Origin: Syngnathus acus
Taxonomy: Eukaryota > Chordata > Actinopteri > Syngnathiformes > Syngnathidae
Assembly: GCF_901709675.1 (NCBI RefSeq)
Contig: NC_051098.1
Span: 2,780,500-2,844,499 of the forward strand
DNA length: 64,000 bases
Reading direction: 5' to 3'
Shown here: piece by piece, positions 1-10,786 of the stretch
Position numbering within the stretch: the first letter of the stretch is position 1
Layout of the letters: the number at the start of each line of letters is the position of its first letter
Made by a program: the position numbers and the translations under genes
The notes under the pieces: model-generated
Told to the model about the DNA's origin: nothing
Seen by the model: the letters and a program-made list of their open reading frames with translations, nothing else
Databases searched by the model: none

Positions 1-1704
1 TTCTACATTTGAAAGGGAAACAATGGGGGGGGGGTTAGATAGAGAGATAATGTGATGACTAACTTTATATATTGTAGTAGCAATGCTCCAAAATGTATTG
101 GTTGTTTTTCTGTTTCCCCAGATGCTCAACCTTGGACGACACTACAGATATCTTCTAGGCCTAATCTAATCTAACCTAGCCTAGCCTGAGGGGCCTATCG
201 TAATCTTGCAAGATCAAAGATTGAGCTGGACACCCCTGCACTGTAGTTTGTTAGGCTACGGATTTTAGTTATTGATCTGACTCCAAATTGCGATCAACAC
301 TTCACACAAGAGTTATGTCCTAATCCACACACTGGCGCACCTAACAATTTTGCGAGTTCGTTCTGTCAAAGAGAAGACCAGTAGATCAATTAGGCCGAAT
401 TTACCAAGTATTTATTCCTGACAAAGCAAACTAATACAGGCGCCTGGGTCTCGGGTCCCTCACACCAAAGCTCGTGTGTTCTTGTGACCATCAAGAGACA
501 ACACATTCTTCCGGGTTGCCCAGTTTTAAAGAAACACAATATGAATATTCAAGCATGCAAAATATTGTGTGGTGATTGGTCGATGGCCATCTCCTCCTTG
601 TTTGGGTGTTATTGCTGCTGAGTGCAGGTGTCCGGCCTCAGCTGTCTGGCGGTTAGGTACGACCACCAAGACGATGTTATTCTCGTTCCTCGCCGTTCTC
701 GAGATGCTCAAATAAGGTGTTCTCCCTGTCAGGACCGATGAGACATCCTTGAGGTGTTTTTGTTCAGCATCCTCCCTGTCTGGACCGATGGTACATCCTG
801 TTCCACGGCACTTCGTAGAAAACAGGTTCATGGAGTTGCCTTCACATTCCTTAGCGCCAATCATGCAACTACACGAGCACACCACTACTGAAGATTATAT
901 TGATATGATTATATATGTCTAACGCAGCTTTAATAAAATAAGTTTGCAAACTGGCAAAAGCATTTATTGATATGATTATAAGTCTAGCGCCGCCTTAATA
1001 AAATATGTTTGCAAACTGCCGAAAGCACATTTCCCTTTAAGTTACACATCACAAAATCAACATTCTGTTGATTCCTGTCTATTCCAGACTAGATCTGACC
1101 TTGACTCATACATACTGTGCCCATGTTACAGGATTAAGATGCTGTGTCCATGTTACAGGATTAATACACATCTCTCACACCCATATTCATAGCTTTCTCC
1201 TTAAGAGAAAAACCAGGGCAAATTTTACGGCCAGTCCAGTAAAATAAAATACAGTAATCATGTGTCATATGTTTAAAGTAAAGTGCATCATCAAAGACTC
1301 CTATCATCCCAACCACAGACTGTTTACTCTTCTCCCTTCTAGGAAGTGTTGCGTGTTGTGCGGGATGTCCGATGTTGAGCCAGGAACAACAAGGATGTGG
1401 AGTATAGAGTTGGTTCTTTATTGGCAAGATCTTGGGTTGTTTAATTGCGGCCAATGCACGAGGCACGGCAGCAGATGAAACAACAGCTTCCTTCTCCAGG
1501 TCAGCTTCTTTTATACTGCCCGGAAAGGCGGGAACTTGTCACATGACCATTTGGTACCTGAGTGTGGGGGGCGTCACCCCCCTGTGTGTGTGTGTGTGTG
1601 CCTATGTGTGTTGTATTCCTGTTCTGATTTAGCAGTTATGTCGATATAAACTAATAAAGAGAATTGTACAGATATAAGCATCTAAACGTAAAAGATCCTA
1701 AGAT
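1..1704. other. Unassigned sequence with short tandem duplications
   Basis: I recognise no gene or transposon here. Two local duplications are visible. A unit of about 67 bp starting TTGATATGATTATA occurs at about 899-966 and again, diverged, at 967-1027. A unit of about 30 bp containing CCATGTTACAGGATTAA occurs twice at about 1118-1166. A (GT)n microsatellite lies at 1583-1600. Open frames here are short and resemble nothing I know. Confidence 0.5.
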
Positions 1705-2238
1705 TCTAAAAGCCAGAATGTAGATTTACGATTTACTTATAGTAGGTTTTAAATAACGTGTATGCATATATATGCCTAAATGTTGTTTTCCAATATATCG
1801 ACTGCAGTTTCACATTAGATTGGTTAGAGATGTACTTTTATTGTTATTATTATCATTTTAATAAACATTTATGTTATAACTTGTCTGGTGTTTTATTCCT
1901 TGTTTTTATATTCGCCAATCAAAACATAAAAATCAGACATTTGGTTAACTGCTTTATATGACAATATGTATATGAGTTTTACGTTGTTATATGAGTTGGT
2001 GTCCCCCAAAATAACAAATGTCGGCATAACGTTTTTTTTTTTTCCTCAACCTTTTATTCAAACACAAACACATTCGGTATAATAACACCATCAACTACAA
2101 GCCAACAAATACAAAATTAAAACATCAATGTCGGCATAACGTGTGTCGGCTGGCAATGGCATAGCAGCAATGCTGTCTGTCACTCACTCACTCGTGAAGA
2201 CCAATCAGCAGCGCCAGTGAGCGTTAGATGGAGGGACT
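1705..2238. repeat. Left half of dispersed repeat R
   Basis: Most of this stretch is a diverged copy of sequence found at 25910-26092 / 37100-37430 and at about 21880-22085 / 32890-33090. Shared landmarks are the ACTTGTCTGGTGTT tract, the GTCCCCCAAAATAACAAATG tract, the GTGTCGGCTGGCAATGG tract and GACCAATCAGCAGCG. The homology stops at about 2238, where the tail of a LINE begins. It resumes with related sequence at 21604, so R was split by the LINE insertion. Confidence 0.7.
2017..2141 (-). mobile_element. Short processed retroinsertion with 15-bp target duplication
   Basis: A 95-bp insert (2032-2126) is flanked by perfect 15-bp direct repeats AATGTCGGCATAACG at 2017-2031 and 2127-2141. On the minus strand the insert ends in an AATAAA signal (complement of 2053-2058) followed about 10 nt later by a 12-base A tail. 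These are the hallmarks of LINE-mediated retroposition of the 3' end of a polyadenylated RNA. The source transcript is not recognised. A diverged copy of the same insert lies at about 21885-21960, so it predates dispersal of this repeat. Confidence 0.6.
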
Positions 2239-2559
2239 TTGATTGATTGATTGATTGATTGATATCTTTATTTCAAACATCCAAAACAAAAAAGAAAAAA
2301 CAACAACCAAATAACACTCTAAAGTGCCACATATAAGTCCATACAACAAACAAACAAAAATAAACCAATAAACAGAAATAAATAAATAAATTAATAATAA
2401 TAATACATAAGTAAATAAATCAATAAAGAATGCTCGAAAAGGATTGGAGGAAGCATAGCTTTTTAGATTCCTACCCCTTTCTCACTTTATCCATTAAACC
2501 AATGATTCAACATAGACTGTAATTCTACAACAGAACACAAGTAGACACACTTTCACACT
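2239..2559 (-). mobile_element. LINE 3' end with AATAAA and ATCA tail (segment 6)
   Basis: Read on the minus strand, this AT-rich stretch ends with AAATAAAGATATC followed by about six ATCA units, the usual 3' end of a non-LTR retrotransposon. It is the distal continuation of the LINE coding segment at 4450-4820. The two are separated only by the MITE at 2560-4449, which is bounded by a duplicated TA. No coding is claimed here. Confidence 0.6.
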
Positions 2560-3181
2560 TACCGTAATTTTCGGACTAAAAGTCGCTCCGGAATATAGGT
2601 CGCATTAGCCATAAAATGCACAATAATGTGAAAAAAAACATATGTAAGTCGCTCCGGAGCATAAGTCGCATTTTGGGGGGAAATTTATTCGACAAAATCC
2701 AACACCAAGAACAGACATGAACGAGCAACAACAGGCTAAACGATAGGTATGCTAACATGACATAAACACAAACGAAGAGCTGAGAACGGCCCTGACGTAA
2801 CATTCAGAGTTATTAAAAAAAACTATTACATAAATAACACATTTATAAAACCATCTGTCACTCCAATTCATTAAATCCATCGATCGTCCTTTGTCAACAA
2901 TGGGTGCGCGCCGCTGACGGCGCTTGCACTTCAAAATATTCCACAGGCCCATATAACGATATATGAATTAGATATCAAAGAACTATTATATAAGCAATAA
3001 TATTATTCCAGGCGTGTGGCGGCGTGGACTTCCAACCACGGAGGTGGAAGAGAGATCCATAGAATAGGACCGGTCGTGCGTAAAAGCCATGACCGAGCCC
3101 CATCCACCGTCCCCGGACAGCCACCCGGCCGAGCGCCGGCCCCCGACTTCTATCCACGGAGGTGAAAGAGAGCTCTGTAGA

Positions 3182-4060
3182 TAGAGATGCACCGATCCGA
3201 CTTTTTCAGTTTCGATACCGATACCGATGCCGTGGCTTTGCGTATCGGTCGATACCCGATACCGATCCGATATTATGGTTGACTTAACAAGCTACATACC
3301 TCTACATGTGGAACAGAAAAGACTCAAGGCAATGGCATCAGGCATGACTACACAGTTCATTCCTAAGACAAAATGTAACAAGATAAAGCAGATTAATGCA
3401 ATGAACTATTTATTTGCAACAAAAATTGTGCAACAGCAGCAATAAAGTGTATTAGCATTTAAATTCAAGTAAATTAGGATACAAACTTCTTAAAAAAAAA
3501 TACAAATGTTGCAGCTGAAACTGCACTGGGCAAATATAGAAAGGGTGATCAAGCACACAGTAACCAAATATTAAAATAAATAGTAAACATGTAAACATTA
3601 GGTGCCGTTCCACATCACTCATGACCTGTTGATGCTCTAAATGCTCATTTAAGCAGCAATGAGAAGTGCTCCCTGAAAACAAGCTCCGCTTAGTACTAGT
3701 ACTATAACTGGCAGTACTACCACCACCCCTGGCAACATTAGCTTTGCAGACATTACAAACTGCCGTCGAGCTAGTTGGCGTGTTCAGTTTAAAGTACCTC
3801 CACACAGCTGACTCTTTCGTTCGCTCCATGTTTGCGTTTGTTTAGAAAACTCTCGTGGCATGCGGCACACGTGCTGCTGACGTATGAAGTAGCCCGCGTC
3901 CCGCGGCACACGTGCTGCTGACGTATGACGTAGCCCGCGTCCCAATAGATTAAGGAAAGGATCGGCTCACAGATCGGCTGCATTTTCCGATACCCGATCC
4001 ATCAATTTTGTTGATATCGGGGCCGATATCCGATCCAGATATCGGATCGGTGCATCTCTA
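3182..4060. mobile_element. hAT element A (internally deleted, ZBED type)
   Basis: Terminal inverted repeats TAGAGATGCACCGATC and its complement bound 879 bp. An exact 8-bp target duplication TCTGTAGA lies at 3174-3181 and 4061-4068. Both features are diagnostic of hAT transposons. Only the N-terminal part of a transposase frame remains (minus strand, up to 3829), so this is a non-autonomous deletion derivative. Confidence 0.93.
3452..3829 (-). pseudogene. hAT transposase N-terminal BED-finger fragment
   Basis: The first ~50 codons read as a BED-type zinc finger of a ZBED-like hAT transposase: an aromatic VWRYF motif, then a C-x2-C pair (CNVCKANV) and a Ser/Thr-rich linker. The downstream histidine pair of the finger and the whole DDE catalytic region are absent. 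The rest of the 125-codon frame looks like chance translation of non-coding sequence. It sits inside the hAT at 3182-4060 in antisense to the window. Family assignment is from motif memory; it is not a host gene. Confidence 0.7.
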
Positions 4061-4449
4061 TCTGTAGAGTAGGACCGGGCGTGCGTAAAAGCCATAATAG
4101 TTTTTCAAACCTTCTGTGTCACTCCAAATCCTTAAATCCTTCAAACTCTTCGTCCTCCGTGTCACTTAGAAACAAAGCTGCTAATGATGCCGGTAGTACG
4201 TAGGGCCCTTCGTCATCTTCGTCATCCCGTGATCAATCTTTGTCCTTTTTGTAAACAACCGCCGCGCCACGCCGTGTCGCGCTGCTGACGTCACTTGAAA
4301 TTCAAATTACAGTAATCCCTTGCTACATCGCGGTTCGTTTATCGTTTATATTTTTGAAAAAAAACACATAAGTCGCTCCTTATTATAAGTCGCCCCCCCC
4401 CACCCAAACTATGAAAAAAAACGCGACTTATAGTCCGAAAATTACGGTA

Positions 4450-4820
4450 TTTTTCTGTTTCATTTTTACTTGTGTGTAGCCCTTTGGCACTTTTAGCCTT
4501 TGTACCCGCTAAACAACATATCTTTGTACATTCTTTTAAACTGGTGGATATTTAGACTTTGCTTGAGTTCCTCACTTAGATTGTTCCATAGTTTGACCCC
4601 GGTTATAGTTGTACAGAAACTTTTTAAGGTTGTTCTTATGTTTAAGATTGTGAAGTTGTGATTCCCCCTTAACTTATAACCTCCCTCCCGATTCCTAAAT
4701 AAGTTTTGGATATTTTCTGGTAGTTGTTTTGCTTTTGCCCTACACATGATGATTGCTGTTAAGATACTATGTCAGTGAATTTCAATAGTTTGGATTGTAT
4801 GAAAAGTGGATTTGTGTGTT
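4450..4820 (-). pseudogene. LINE ORF2 C-terminal segment (segment 5)
   Basis: The frame at 4493-4747 (84 codons, minus) has the signature of the end of a non-LTR retrotransposon ORF2: GGYKLRGN, then GVKLWNNL and an FKRMYK segment, as in CR1/L2/Jockey-type elements. Upstream (4748-4820) the frame continues with at least one disruption and joins, across the ERV, the segment at 16205-16220. The junction codons (…NYL / EHTNPLF…) are restored once one copy of the 5-bp ERV target repeat is removed. It is therefore a fragment of the same LINE as at 17470-21603. Confidence 0.8.
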
Positions 4821-4825
4821 CCAAG

Positions 4826-5161
4826 TGTCAGGGTTTTCCAAACTATCTTGATTGTATGATTATGTTGGAATGTAACCTGTAATAAATAACCTAGCTTGTC
4901 CCATCCTACACAACGTCGTAAAACACCTCCTGCTATGCTTTGACTAAGAGGTCAAGGGCTTTCTCTTCTCTATCCAGTCCACTGTCACCCCCACCCTGTT
5001 TCTCTTAATAAAAATGCTCTTGCAAGAGGCCAGAGTCAGACCTCATTCGATCATCGCTGTACGCACAGCGACGAATGGACTCTCCACCTGCAGGTGTATA
5101 AAAGCGCAAACTGTCTCCCGTGTGGTTCTTGCAAAATAAGTTAGAGTGAGCACCACTAACA
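4826..5161 (+). repeat. ERV 5' LTR
   Basis: This 336-bp LTR begins TGTCAGGG and ends ACCACTAACA, so it has the usual TG...CA ends. A polyadenylation signal AATAAA lies at 5007-5012. It lines up end to end with 15862-16199. A TATAAAA string at 5097-5103 lies downstream of the polyadenylation signal and is changed to CTAAAA in the 3' LTR, so it is probably not the core promoter. Confidence 0.93.
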
Positions 5162-5164
5162 TTT

Positions 5165-5182
5165 TGGTGCCGTGACCCGGAT
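5165..5182 (+). promoter_or_regulatory. ERV primer binding site, tRNA-His type
   Basis: Three bases after the LTR end lies TGGTGCCGTGACCCGGAT. By recall it is complementary to the 3' end of tRNA-His with one mismatch (C for T at position 13). tRNA-His is the primer of walleye dermal sarcoma virus and HERV-H. The tRNA assignment rests on memory of the consensus. Confidence 0.75.
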
Positions 5183-5436
5183 CCCTCATACCCGCCATAT
5201 GGCTGACGGAGGAGGACGTGCTGCATTGTCGACAAGCCAGCGTCCATTAGGAGGACCTGGAAAAGAAAGTCCTGGGAAGAGAATTCTTCGCTGGGCCAGC
5301 ATCTTAGGTCTGCCTTCGTCTGACAGAGGTGGATTGACGGGATCCGGCAGTGCAACGAACCAGGGGACAAGTAAGTTAAAGCCCTAAAGTTGTGTGATTG
5401 TGTTGTTGTGAAACGCGTAAAAAGTTAAATGTGCAC

Positions 5437-5673
5437 GAGAGATACGGCTTTGGTTTGTCCGAGCTATGAGATACGGCTTTGGTTTGTCCGAGCTACGAGA
5501 TACAGCTTTGGTTTGTCCGAGCTATGAGAGATACGGCTTTGGTTTGTCCAAGCTATGAGATACGGCTTTGGTTTGTCCGAGCTACGAGATACGGCTTTGG
5601 TTTGTCCGGGCTATGAGAGATACGGCTTTGGTTTGTCCGGGCTATGAGATACGGCTTTGGTTTTTCCAAGCCA
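5437..5673 (+). repeat. 29-31-bp minisatellite in the ERV leader
   Basis: About eight tandem copies of a unit reading GAGATACGGCTTTGGTTTGT plus CC(G/A)AGCTAT fill the ERV leader between the primer site and gag. Copies differ by point changes and by an extra GA in some units. The unit length is not constant modulo 3, which argues against a coding repeat. Confidence 0.85.
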
Positions 5674-6013
5674 TGAAACAGCTGGGATTCTGGTCCCAGT
5701 GGAAGGAACGGGCTAAGAAAAAACAGAGCTTCTTTTTCTTAATTGAAGAAGGGTGTAGATTCTTTTTTTTTGTCCGTTTTTCCAAGCTGTTTGGGAGGGT
5801 TTTACACCCATCCTGGATAGGCCTGAAATTAAAAAAGCGCTGGAGTTTGTGTGGTTGAGAGTGTGACTGGTAGGATAAATTGACTAAAAAGCAGTTCTAG
5901 CATTGATCCACGGCAATAACACAGGCTAGTAATCTGTTGAAAGGTCAATTTAAACCTGCATTGAGGATCCTCAAAGAAAAAAAATTGGAAAAACTTAAAC
6001 TACTCAAATTAAG

Positions 6014-6154
6014 ATGGGAAAAAGGAACGATAAATCTCTAGCTCTTGAAGGAGATGAGAAGTTCATGGCGAGTAGATTTCTTAATTGTATGCAATACATG
6101 CCGAAGTGGAAGAAAAAGTATGTACAAGGAAAGTTGAAATGTGACAAAAAATAG
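6014..6154 (+). pseudogene. gag: ERV gag matrix start (46 codons, then stop)
   Basis: An ATG at 6014 opens a 46-codon frame starting Met-Gly, the context used for N-myristoylation of retroviral matrix proteins. A Lys-rich stretch with KWKKKY near codons 32-37 fits a basic membrane-binding patch. It ends at TAG 6152-6154. Position after the leader, Met-Gly start and basic patch support a gag start. No capsid or nucleocapsid zinc knuckle was found downstream, so the gene is truncated or decayed beyond recognition. Confidence 0.5.
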
Positions 6155-7824
6155 AAAGGTGAAAAGTGATGAGGCTGCGAGTATAAAAAAAAAAAGGCGA
6201 AAGTTCTGATGTATTTCATCTAGATGATGATGGAATCATATGTAGTAAAGAACACATTCTCCCAAAAAGTTTGTCAAGGTGTGAGGCATGGGCGTTGCCA
6301 AGCCTCCGAAGGAGGGAGTGAGTAGGACAGATCGTGGAAGATAGTAATAATACAACACTTTACGACATATGGATTTTCTAATACATTTGGTGTCATACTG
6401 TGGTAAATTTTTATTCTGGTATCATGAAATGTATGTATATCTCACTAGTAAGCCTAAGTGTGACCGGGTCATGTTTCGGGTCAGGTTCGTGCGGGATTGT
6501 TTGGGCCTTGGTCCATGAATGTAGACTCATTGGCACGAGACACATCTGGTTTCCATTAACAACTGACAAGATATGCACCGTGTAGAGTTGGGGAGGCTGA
6601 CTGGGGTCATAGATCATCCAACAGCCCCATGTGCGCGCACCCGAGTGAAGAAAGTGGGGCTAACTCATAAATAATGAGGAGATATTGGGAGTAATCTGTT
6701 GGTCCTTTCTTTAAGACCCTTTAAATGGTTTCCTGGTGTAGATAGGTTAGCAACACGAGAGATTTAGAGGTTCAAAAAAAAGACAGTTAAAAGAAAACAA
6801 CATTATGGATTTGGACAATTGCAGGCTAACAGGAGCATGAGAAAGAAGAGCTAAGAAGCGGGATCCAATTTGATCAGGGAGATTGGAAATTCACAGCACC
6901 ATATTCTAAGTCACATTTTTGAGCAAGCATGACACAGGTAATAACGTTTGAGAGGTCCAGACATAGATCAGGGCTAGATGTGGAACGCAGACCTCGATGA
7001 GTTAATTTTGAATAATGATACTGAAAACAACGTGCTGTTCCATTAAATTGGAACTATAGACGAAACGTAGCTCGAAAATAGGATGAGTTGCAGGACTTAC
7101 AATATAATAACGAGATCATTGTTACTAGGAGAATTTGAAGTTTGGTAAACAAACGTTACTAGCGAATTGATGGCAGCAGCTACATTTGGTTACAAGTTTG
7201 ATGTCCCAGTCTGTCACTCTCAGTGCCAGGATCCCTGAAACTCGATCCCGAGACTCCGCCTGCAGCCGTGGACGACTACAAAACGGTGCCTGGTTTTGAG
7301 GCACCTTTGGCAAGGACAAGGAAAGACTGTTGTTGTGCTTGGAGGGGGCAAGTACACTCCGGAGGAAAGACGACATCCTCGGGGACGAGAAAAGACAGTG
7401 AGAAGCGGAGGAACTCACAATGATGAAAATGGACTCATTTGAACAATGGACTCATTCGAGAGTGATGGATGGGTTGGCTCTGAAGCAACAACAAAAGAAC
7501 ACCAACTTGAGAGGGTGAGGTGCGGCAAAAGATATGGACTTGAAGTGTCCGACAACCAAATCGCACTCCTTGCTGTGGCATTACCAAACTTGGTGGAGCT
7601 TGGGTCAAAGTGGAAGGGAGCTTCATTGTGCACTGAGTTTGACAGAACTGAGGAGATTTGATAAAAAATTGAATAATGCGTAGAGCTACAGAGAAAAGCA
7701 TCATAATCGGAGACTGAACAGATTTGGATAGAACAAATAGGCTAAAACGGTAGGAAACAAGAGCAAGAGCTGATATTTTGGCTTGTCAGGCTTAAGAAGT
7801 AGAAGTCGAGTTATATACATTTTA
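6155..7824 (+). other. ERV interior with no recognisable domain
   Basis: This stretch belongs to the provirus by position but is AT-rich and broken by stops in all frames. The region 7223-7660 contains the longest short frames, rich in charged residues, which could be decayed gag or polyprotein remains. I see no protease, reverse transcriptase or RNase H motif. Confidence 0.4.
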
Positions 7825-7832
7825 GAATAGGA

Positions 7833-8909
7833 CAGTGGTGGCCAACCCGCGGCTCGCGAGCCGCATGCGGCTCTTTGGCTGGTTTCATGCGGCTCTTTTA
7901 CGTTCATATCAACATTTGTGTTTATGTTTCGTGCGTATTTGCTTCGCTTGAGTTCAATATGGTATTTTGGTCAAACGCGCATGCGCGTGAGGTGAAATCC
8001 CGCAAAGGAGGAGGGACAAACAGAGCGATTGGGTTTGCTGGCTTTTTAATGAATGGCGACTGTGGCTACGGGGGCCCATTAGGTCCAGAAAAGCTGACAA
8101 GACGCTTGCCAAAATGGCAAGGAAAAAATGCACAGCTAAACGAATATATGACGATGAACACAGGACGTTTTTAACAGAGTTAAAGTTGTTTTTTGTTGAA
8201 CGCTATGGCAAGCCATTCTGCCTGATATGTCGGACGTCATTGGCGCATTTAAAAGCTTCAAATGGTCAGCGCCACTTCAGCTCACTTCATGCCAATATCG
8301 ATAAGGACTTTGCAAAAGGGACTGAATTTCGCAAGCACAAGTTTGGAGACTTTGAAAAGTCAGGCAGAAAAATAGGTACAGTTTTTCAAAAAAATTACGA
8401 AGCACTCAGAGACTGTCACACTTGCATTGTTTCAACTGGCTTGGAACATTGCACGGGCTAAAAAGCCATACAATGAAGTGGAGTTCGTTAAAATATGCCT
8501 CAGTGACGTTATTGAAATCTTGTCTCCTGAAAACGACAAACTAAAACGAATGGTCTGTCCCGCCACACATAGTAAGTGAAAAAACGTATGTTTTTGTTTG
8601 TGGAATTTGTTGAACTGAGAGTTTGTCTGTGTGAGACAATGCACACAATGTTCATTATTGAAAATGTGGTCTTTGGTCTGTGGTTTTAGTACTGTAGGAG
8701 TCAATTTGTCATTATCATGTTGGTGCGTGACATAATAATGTCACACAATAAATTTGGCTGAGCAGAGGGGGGTGTGTGTGTGTGTGTGCGTGTGCGTGTG
8801 TGTGTGTGGTGGGGGGAGTGTTCATGTGTGCTCATGTGTATGATGTGGCTCTTTGCGATGACACAGTAAAAAATGTGGCTCTTAGTCTCTGACTGGTTGG
8901 CCACCCCTG
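7833..8909 (+). mobile_element. hAT element B (CAGTGGTGGCCAACC termini)
   Basis: The 1,077-bp element has terminal repeats CAGTGGTGGCCAACC / GGTTGGCCACCCCTG and an exact 8-bp target duplication GAATAGGA at 7825-7832 and 8910-8917. The interior includes the GCGGCTCGCGAGCCGC palindrome shared with the copies at 10787-11020 and 49083-49416, a (GT)n tract near 8770-8810, and the start of a transposase frame. Confidence 0.93.
8114..8461 (+). pseudogene. hAT transposase N-terminal fragment (GTF2IRD2/ZBED-like finger)
   Basis: The 115-codon frame begins with a basic segment, followed near codons 26-55 by FFVERYGKPFCLIC and a RHFSSLH motif. This is a C-x2-C ... H-x4-H BED-type zinc finger of the kind at the N-terminus of Charlie/GTF2IRD2-related hAT transposases. 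The catalytic RNase-H-like domain and dimerisation region are missing. The frame lies in the sense direction of the surrounding hAT element. It has no host function that I can support. Confidence 0.75.
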
Positions 8910-9745
8910 GAATAGGACATTTGGACTAAAGTGAATTCAGTCAAGAGGAAGCTAGGTTGCTCAATGTACCTACTCAATAAAATAATAAGTTCGTTCCACC
9001 ACAGTGGAGGTTGGGTGGTCAGAAACACGTTAAATTTTTGACTTTCACACAATCATGCATAGGAGTCGCACAAGGCGACAGCTAACAAGATAATGACTGC
9101 TTGGTATGGCGCCGTGAGTGGCTGCCTCCCAGCAGTGTTCTCTCTTTTCTTCTTTATTTCCTTCTTTTCTCCTTTTTCTTTCTGTCTTTTTGTCCATTCG
9201 CCGATGCTGGTGCCTTCTACCGCACCTCGGTATCTCTTCGGATCGGATATATATATTTTTTTTCTTCCTGGGACCGGGATCATCGGTCGAGACCGGCGTA
9301 ACTCTACGACGGCTTCCTGCTTATCCGGCCAGTGATGACTGGGTCCCTCGCCTTGGCCTTGCAGCCGCAACCCCTGTGGAGAGTGCGCTCCCTCGTGCTC
9401 GTCGGGACCGACGACTTTCGCCATGCTAGCCCCGTGGTGACCATCTGCACGTGCCCCGACTGGGTGCCCAGGTCGCTGCTCACACGTTTGCCTGCTTTGT
9501 GATGTTTTCACCGATTCACGACCACGGTCCATTGGGCGCCGTTGAACTGGACTGCCCTTACACCTGTCTATGGACCCCGTGGAGGCTATTTTGTGTGTTT
9601 TGGGGTGTTCTCTTGTATTGAGGGGTGCTGGTTGGCCGCTGTTACTTTTTTTCCTTTGTCTTTTAGCTTTGATTTGCTTTGATGGCTTTTATCTTGAGCA
9701 CTTTCTGACTTTCTTTGTGGCGCCGTTGTGTGGCAGCCTTATGAG

Positions 9746-10560
9746 TAGGGATGCACCGAAAATTCGGCCACCGAAAATTTTCGGCCGAAAATGACCCAAA
9801 AGTGCATTTTCGGTTTTTGGCCGAAAGACCTAAATCACCGAAACAACACGGCCGAAACTTGTGATGACGTGAGCAAACAGCGCAGCCAGCACGCGAGAAA
9901 ACGGGATAAGAGCCAGCATGTCTGCGGTGTGGACTGATTTCACTATCTCAGAGAAAGACCCACGGATAGCGATTTGCAAAACATGCAATGCTGAAATTTC
10001 AAGAGGGGTGCATCTGCAAAAAGTTTCTCCACGTCGGGTTTAATTCATTACCTGAAATCCAAACATCCCGATCGCCATTCTGAATATGAGAAGAAGGCGA
10101 CACAGAAAAGGAAACTGACACCGAGCACGCCCACTCCGTCTGTGGCAAACGTTTTTGAAAAGGCAAGAAAGTTCTCCAGTGATTCTGCCAAGAGAACATA
10201 TTTAATTTTACAGTCTTTCAGCAGGCCAGTCAGTTATAAGCCTGTAAATTATTATTTAATGTACACATGAGTGGGGTCAAGTTAAACATTTTATTTTTAT
10301 TTCATTTTATTTTTGAATTTTAATTTATATTGTGCATTGTTGTAATGTCAGTGCTAAATAAATATTTTCATACTTTTGTAACTGGTTTATTGCAATGCCT
10401 TGATTTTAGTGAGGTTAGTACACATGTAGCCATAAATGCTGTGGTTCTAATAACTGGCATAATCATTTCTTTCGGTGTTTCGGTTTTCGGTTTTCGGCCT
10501 TGGTTTCCTCATTTTTGGTTTTCGGTTTCGGCCAAGAATTTTTATTTCGGTGCATCCCTA
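9746..10560 (+). mobile_element. hAT element C (TAGGGATGCACCGAAA termini)
   Basis: Termini TAGGGATGCACCGAAA / TTTCGGTGCATCCCTA bound 815 bp, with an exact 8-bp duplication CTTATGAG at 9738-9745 and 10561-10568. The homologous retroposon at 22948-23765 carries only one copy of the corresponding octamer at the same place (about 23115), so the empty site is known. The interior is AT-rich apart from a BED-finger coding remnant. Confidence 0.95.
9918..10197 (+). pseudogene. hAT transposase BED-finger remnant with frameshift
   Basis: From ATG 9918 the frame reads MSAVWTDF and a C-x2-C pair (CKTCNAEI), then stops at TAA 10041-10043. The second half of the finger, with the histidines in HYLKSKH, continues in another frame from about 10045 to 10197. 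This is a ZBED-type hAT transposase N-terminus broken by a small indel near 10015-10035. No catalytic part remains before the right terminus. Confidence 0.75.
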
Positions 10561-10673
10561 CTTATGAGAGCCTGTTGAGTTGCGCTTATGCCGTCTGTGG
10601 GTCTTTTGTATACCCACTCTGTGGTATGGATACTGCTGGGGCCTGAATTTCCCCACCCCTGGGGATCAATAAA

Positions 10674-10715
<42 letters not shown>

Positions 10716-10786
10716 GGGTCACTTACGACTGCACCGACATGGAAAAGTAGAAGCAAGGCAGTTGAGTAAGGGATTATATGCTAAAC

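Larger units (their letters stand above)
2560..4449. mobile_element. MITE family 2, copy 1, containing a hAT element
   Basis: The element begins TA-CCGTAATTTTCGGACTA and ends with the inverted complement of it, CCGAAAATTACGG-TA. Subterminal repeats of the type ATAAGTCGC(TCC) occur inside both ends. The flanking TA dinucleotides appear to be the target duplication. The interior is non-coding and matches the copies at 17799-18362, 42090-42365, 55290-55654 and 62462-63812. A hAT element (3182-4060) has inserted into its middle. Confidence 0.8.
9096..10712 (+). mobile_element. Short LINE-like retroposon with AATC tail, split by a hAT
   Basis: The sequence, minus the nested hAT at 9746-10560, is about 0.8 kb. 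It matches, in opposite orientation, 22948-23765 and 33955-34772. It starts near GGTATGGCGCCGTGAGTGG, has a pyrimidine-rich first part, and ends GGGGATCAATAAATATTC followed by about nine ATCA units, the 3' end style of a non-LTR retroposon. No reverse transcriptase is present, so it is either a 5'/3' deletion derivative or a SINE-like element. Open frames on either strand are by-products of the skewed composition. Confidence 0.7.

Noticed and set aside
5097-5103. TATAAAA as the ERV promoter
   Set aside because: It lies downstream of the AATAAA signal in the LTR and is not kept in the other LTR, so it is unlikely to be the core promoter.
9053-9532. 159-codon minus-strand frame and related frames at 23035-23406
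   Set aside because: They are antisense or off-frame readings of the pyrimidine-rich LINE-like retroposon. They recur only because the repeat recurs.
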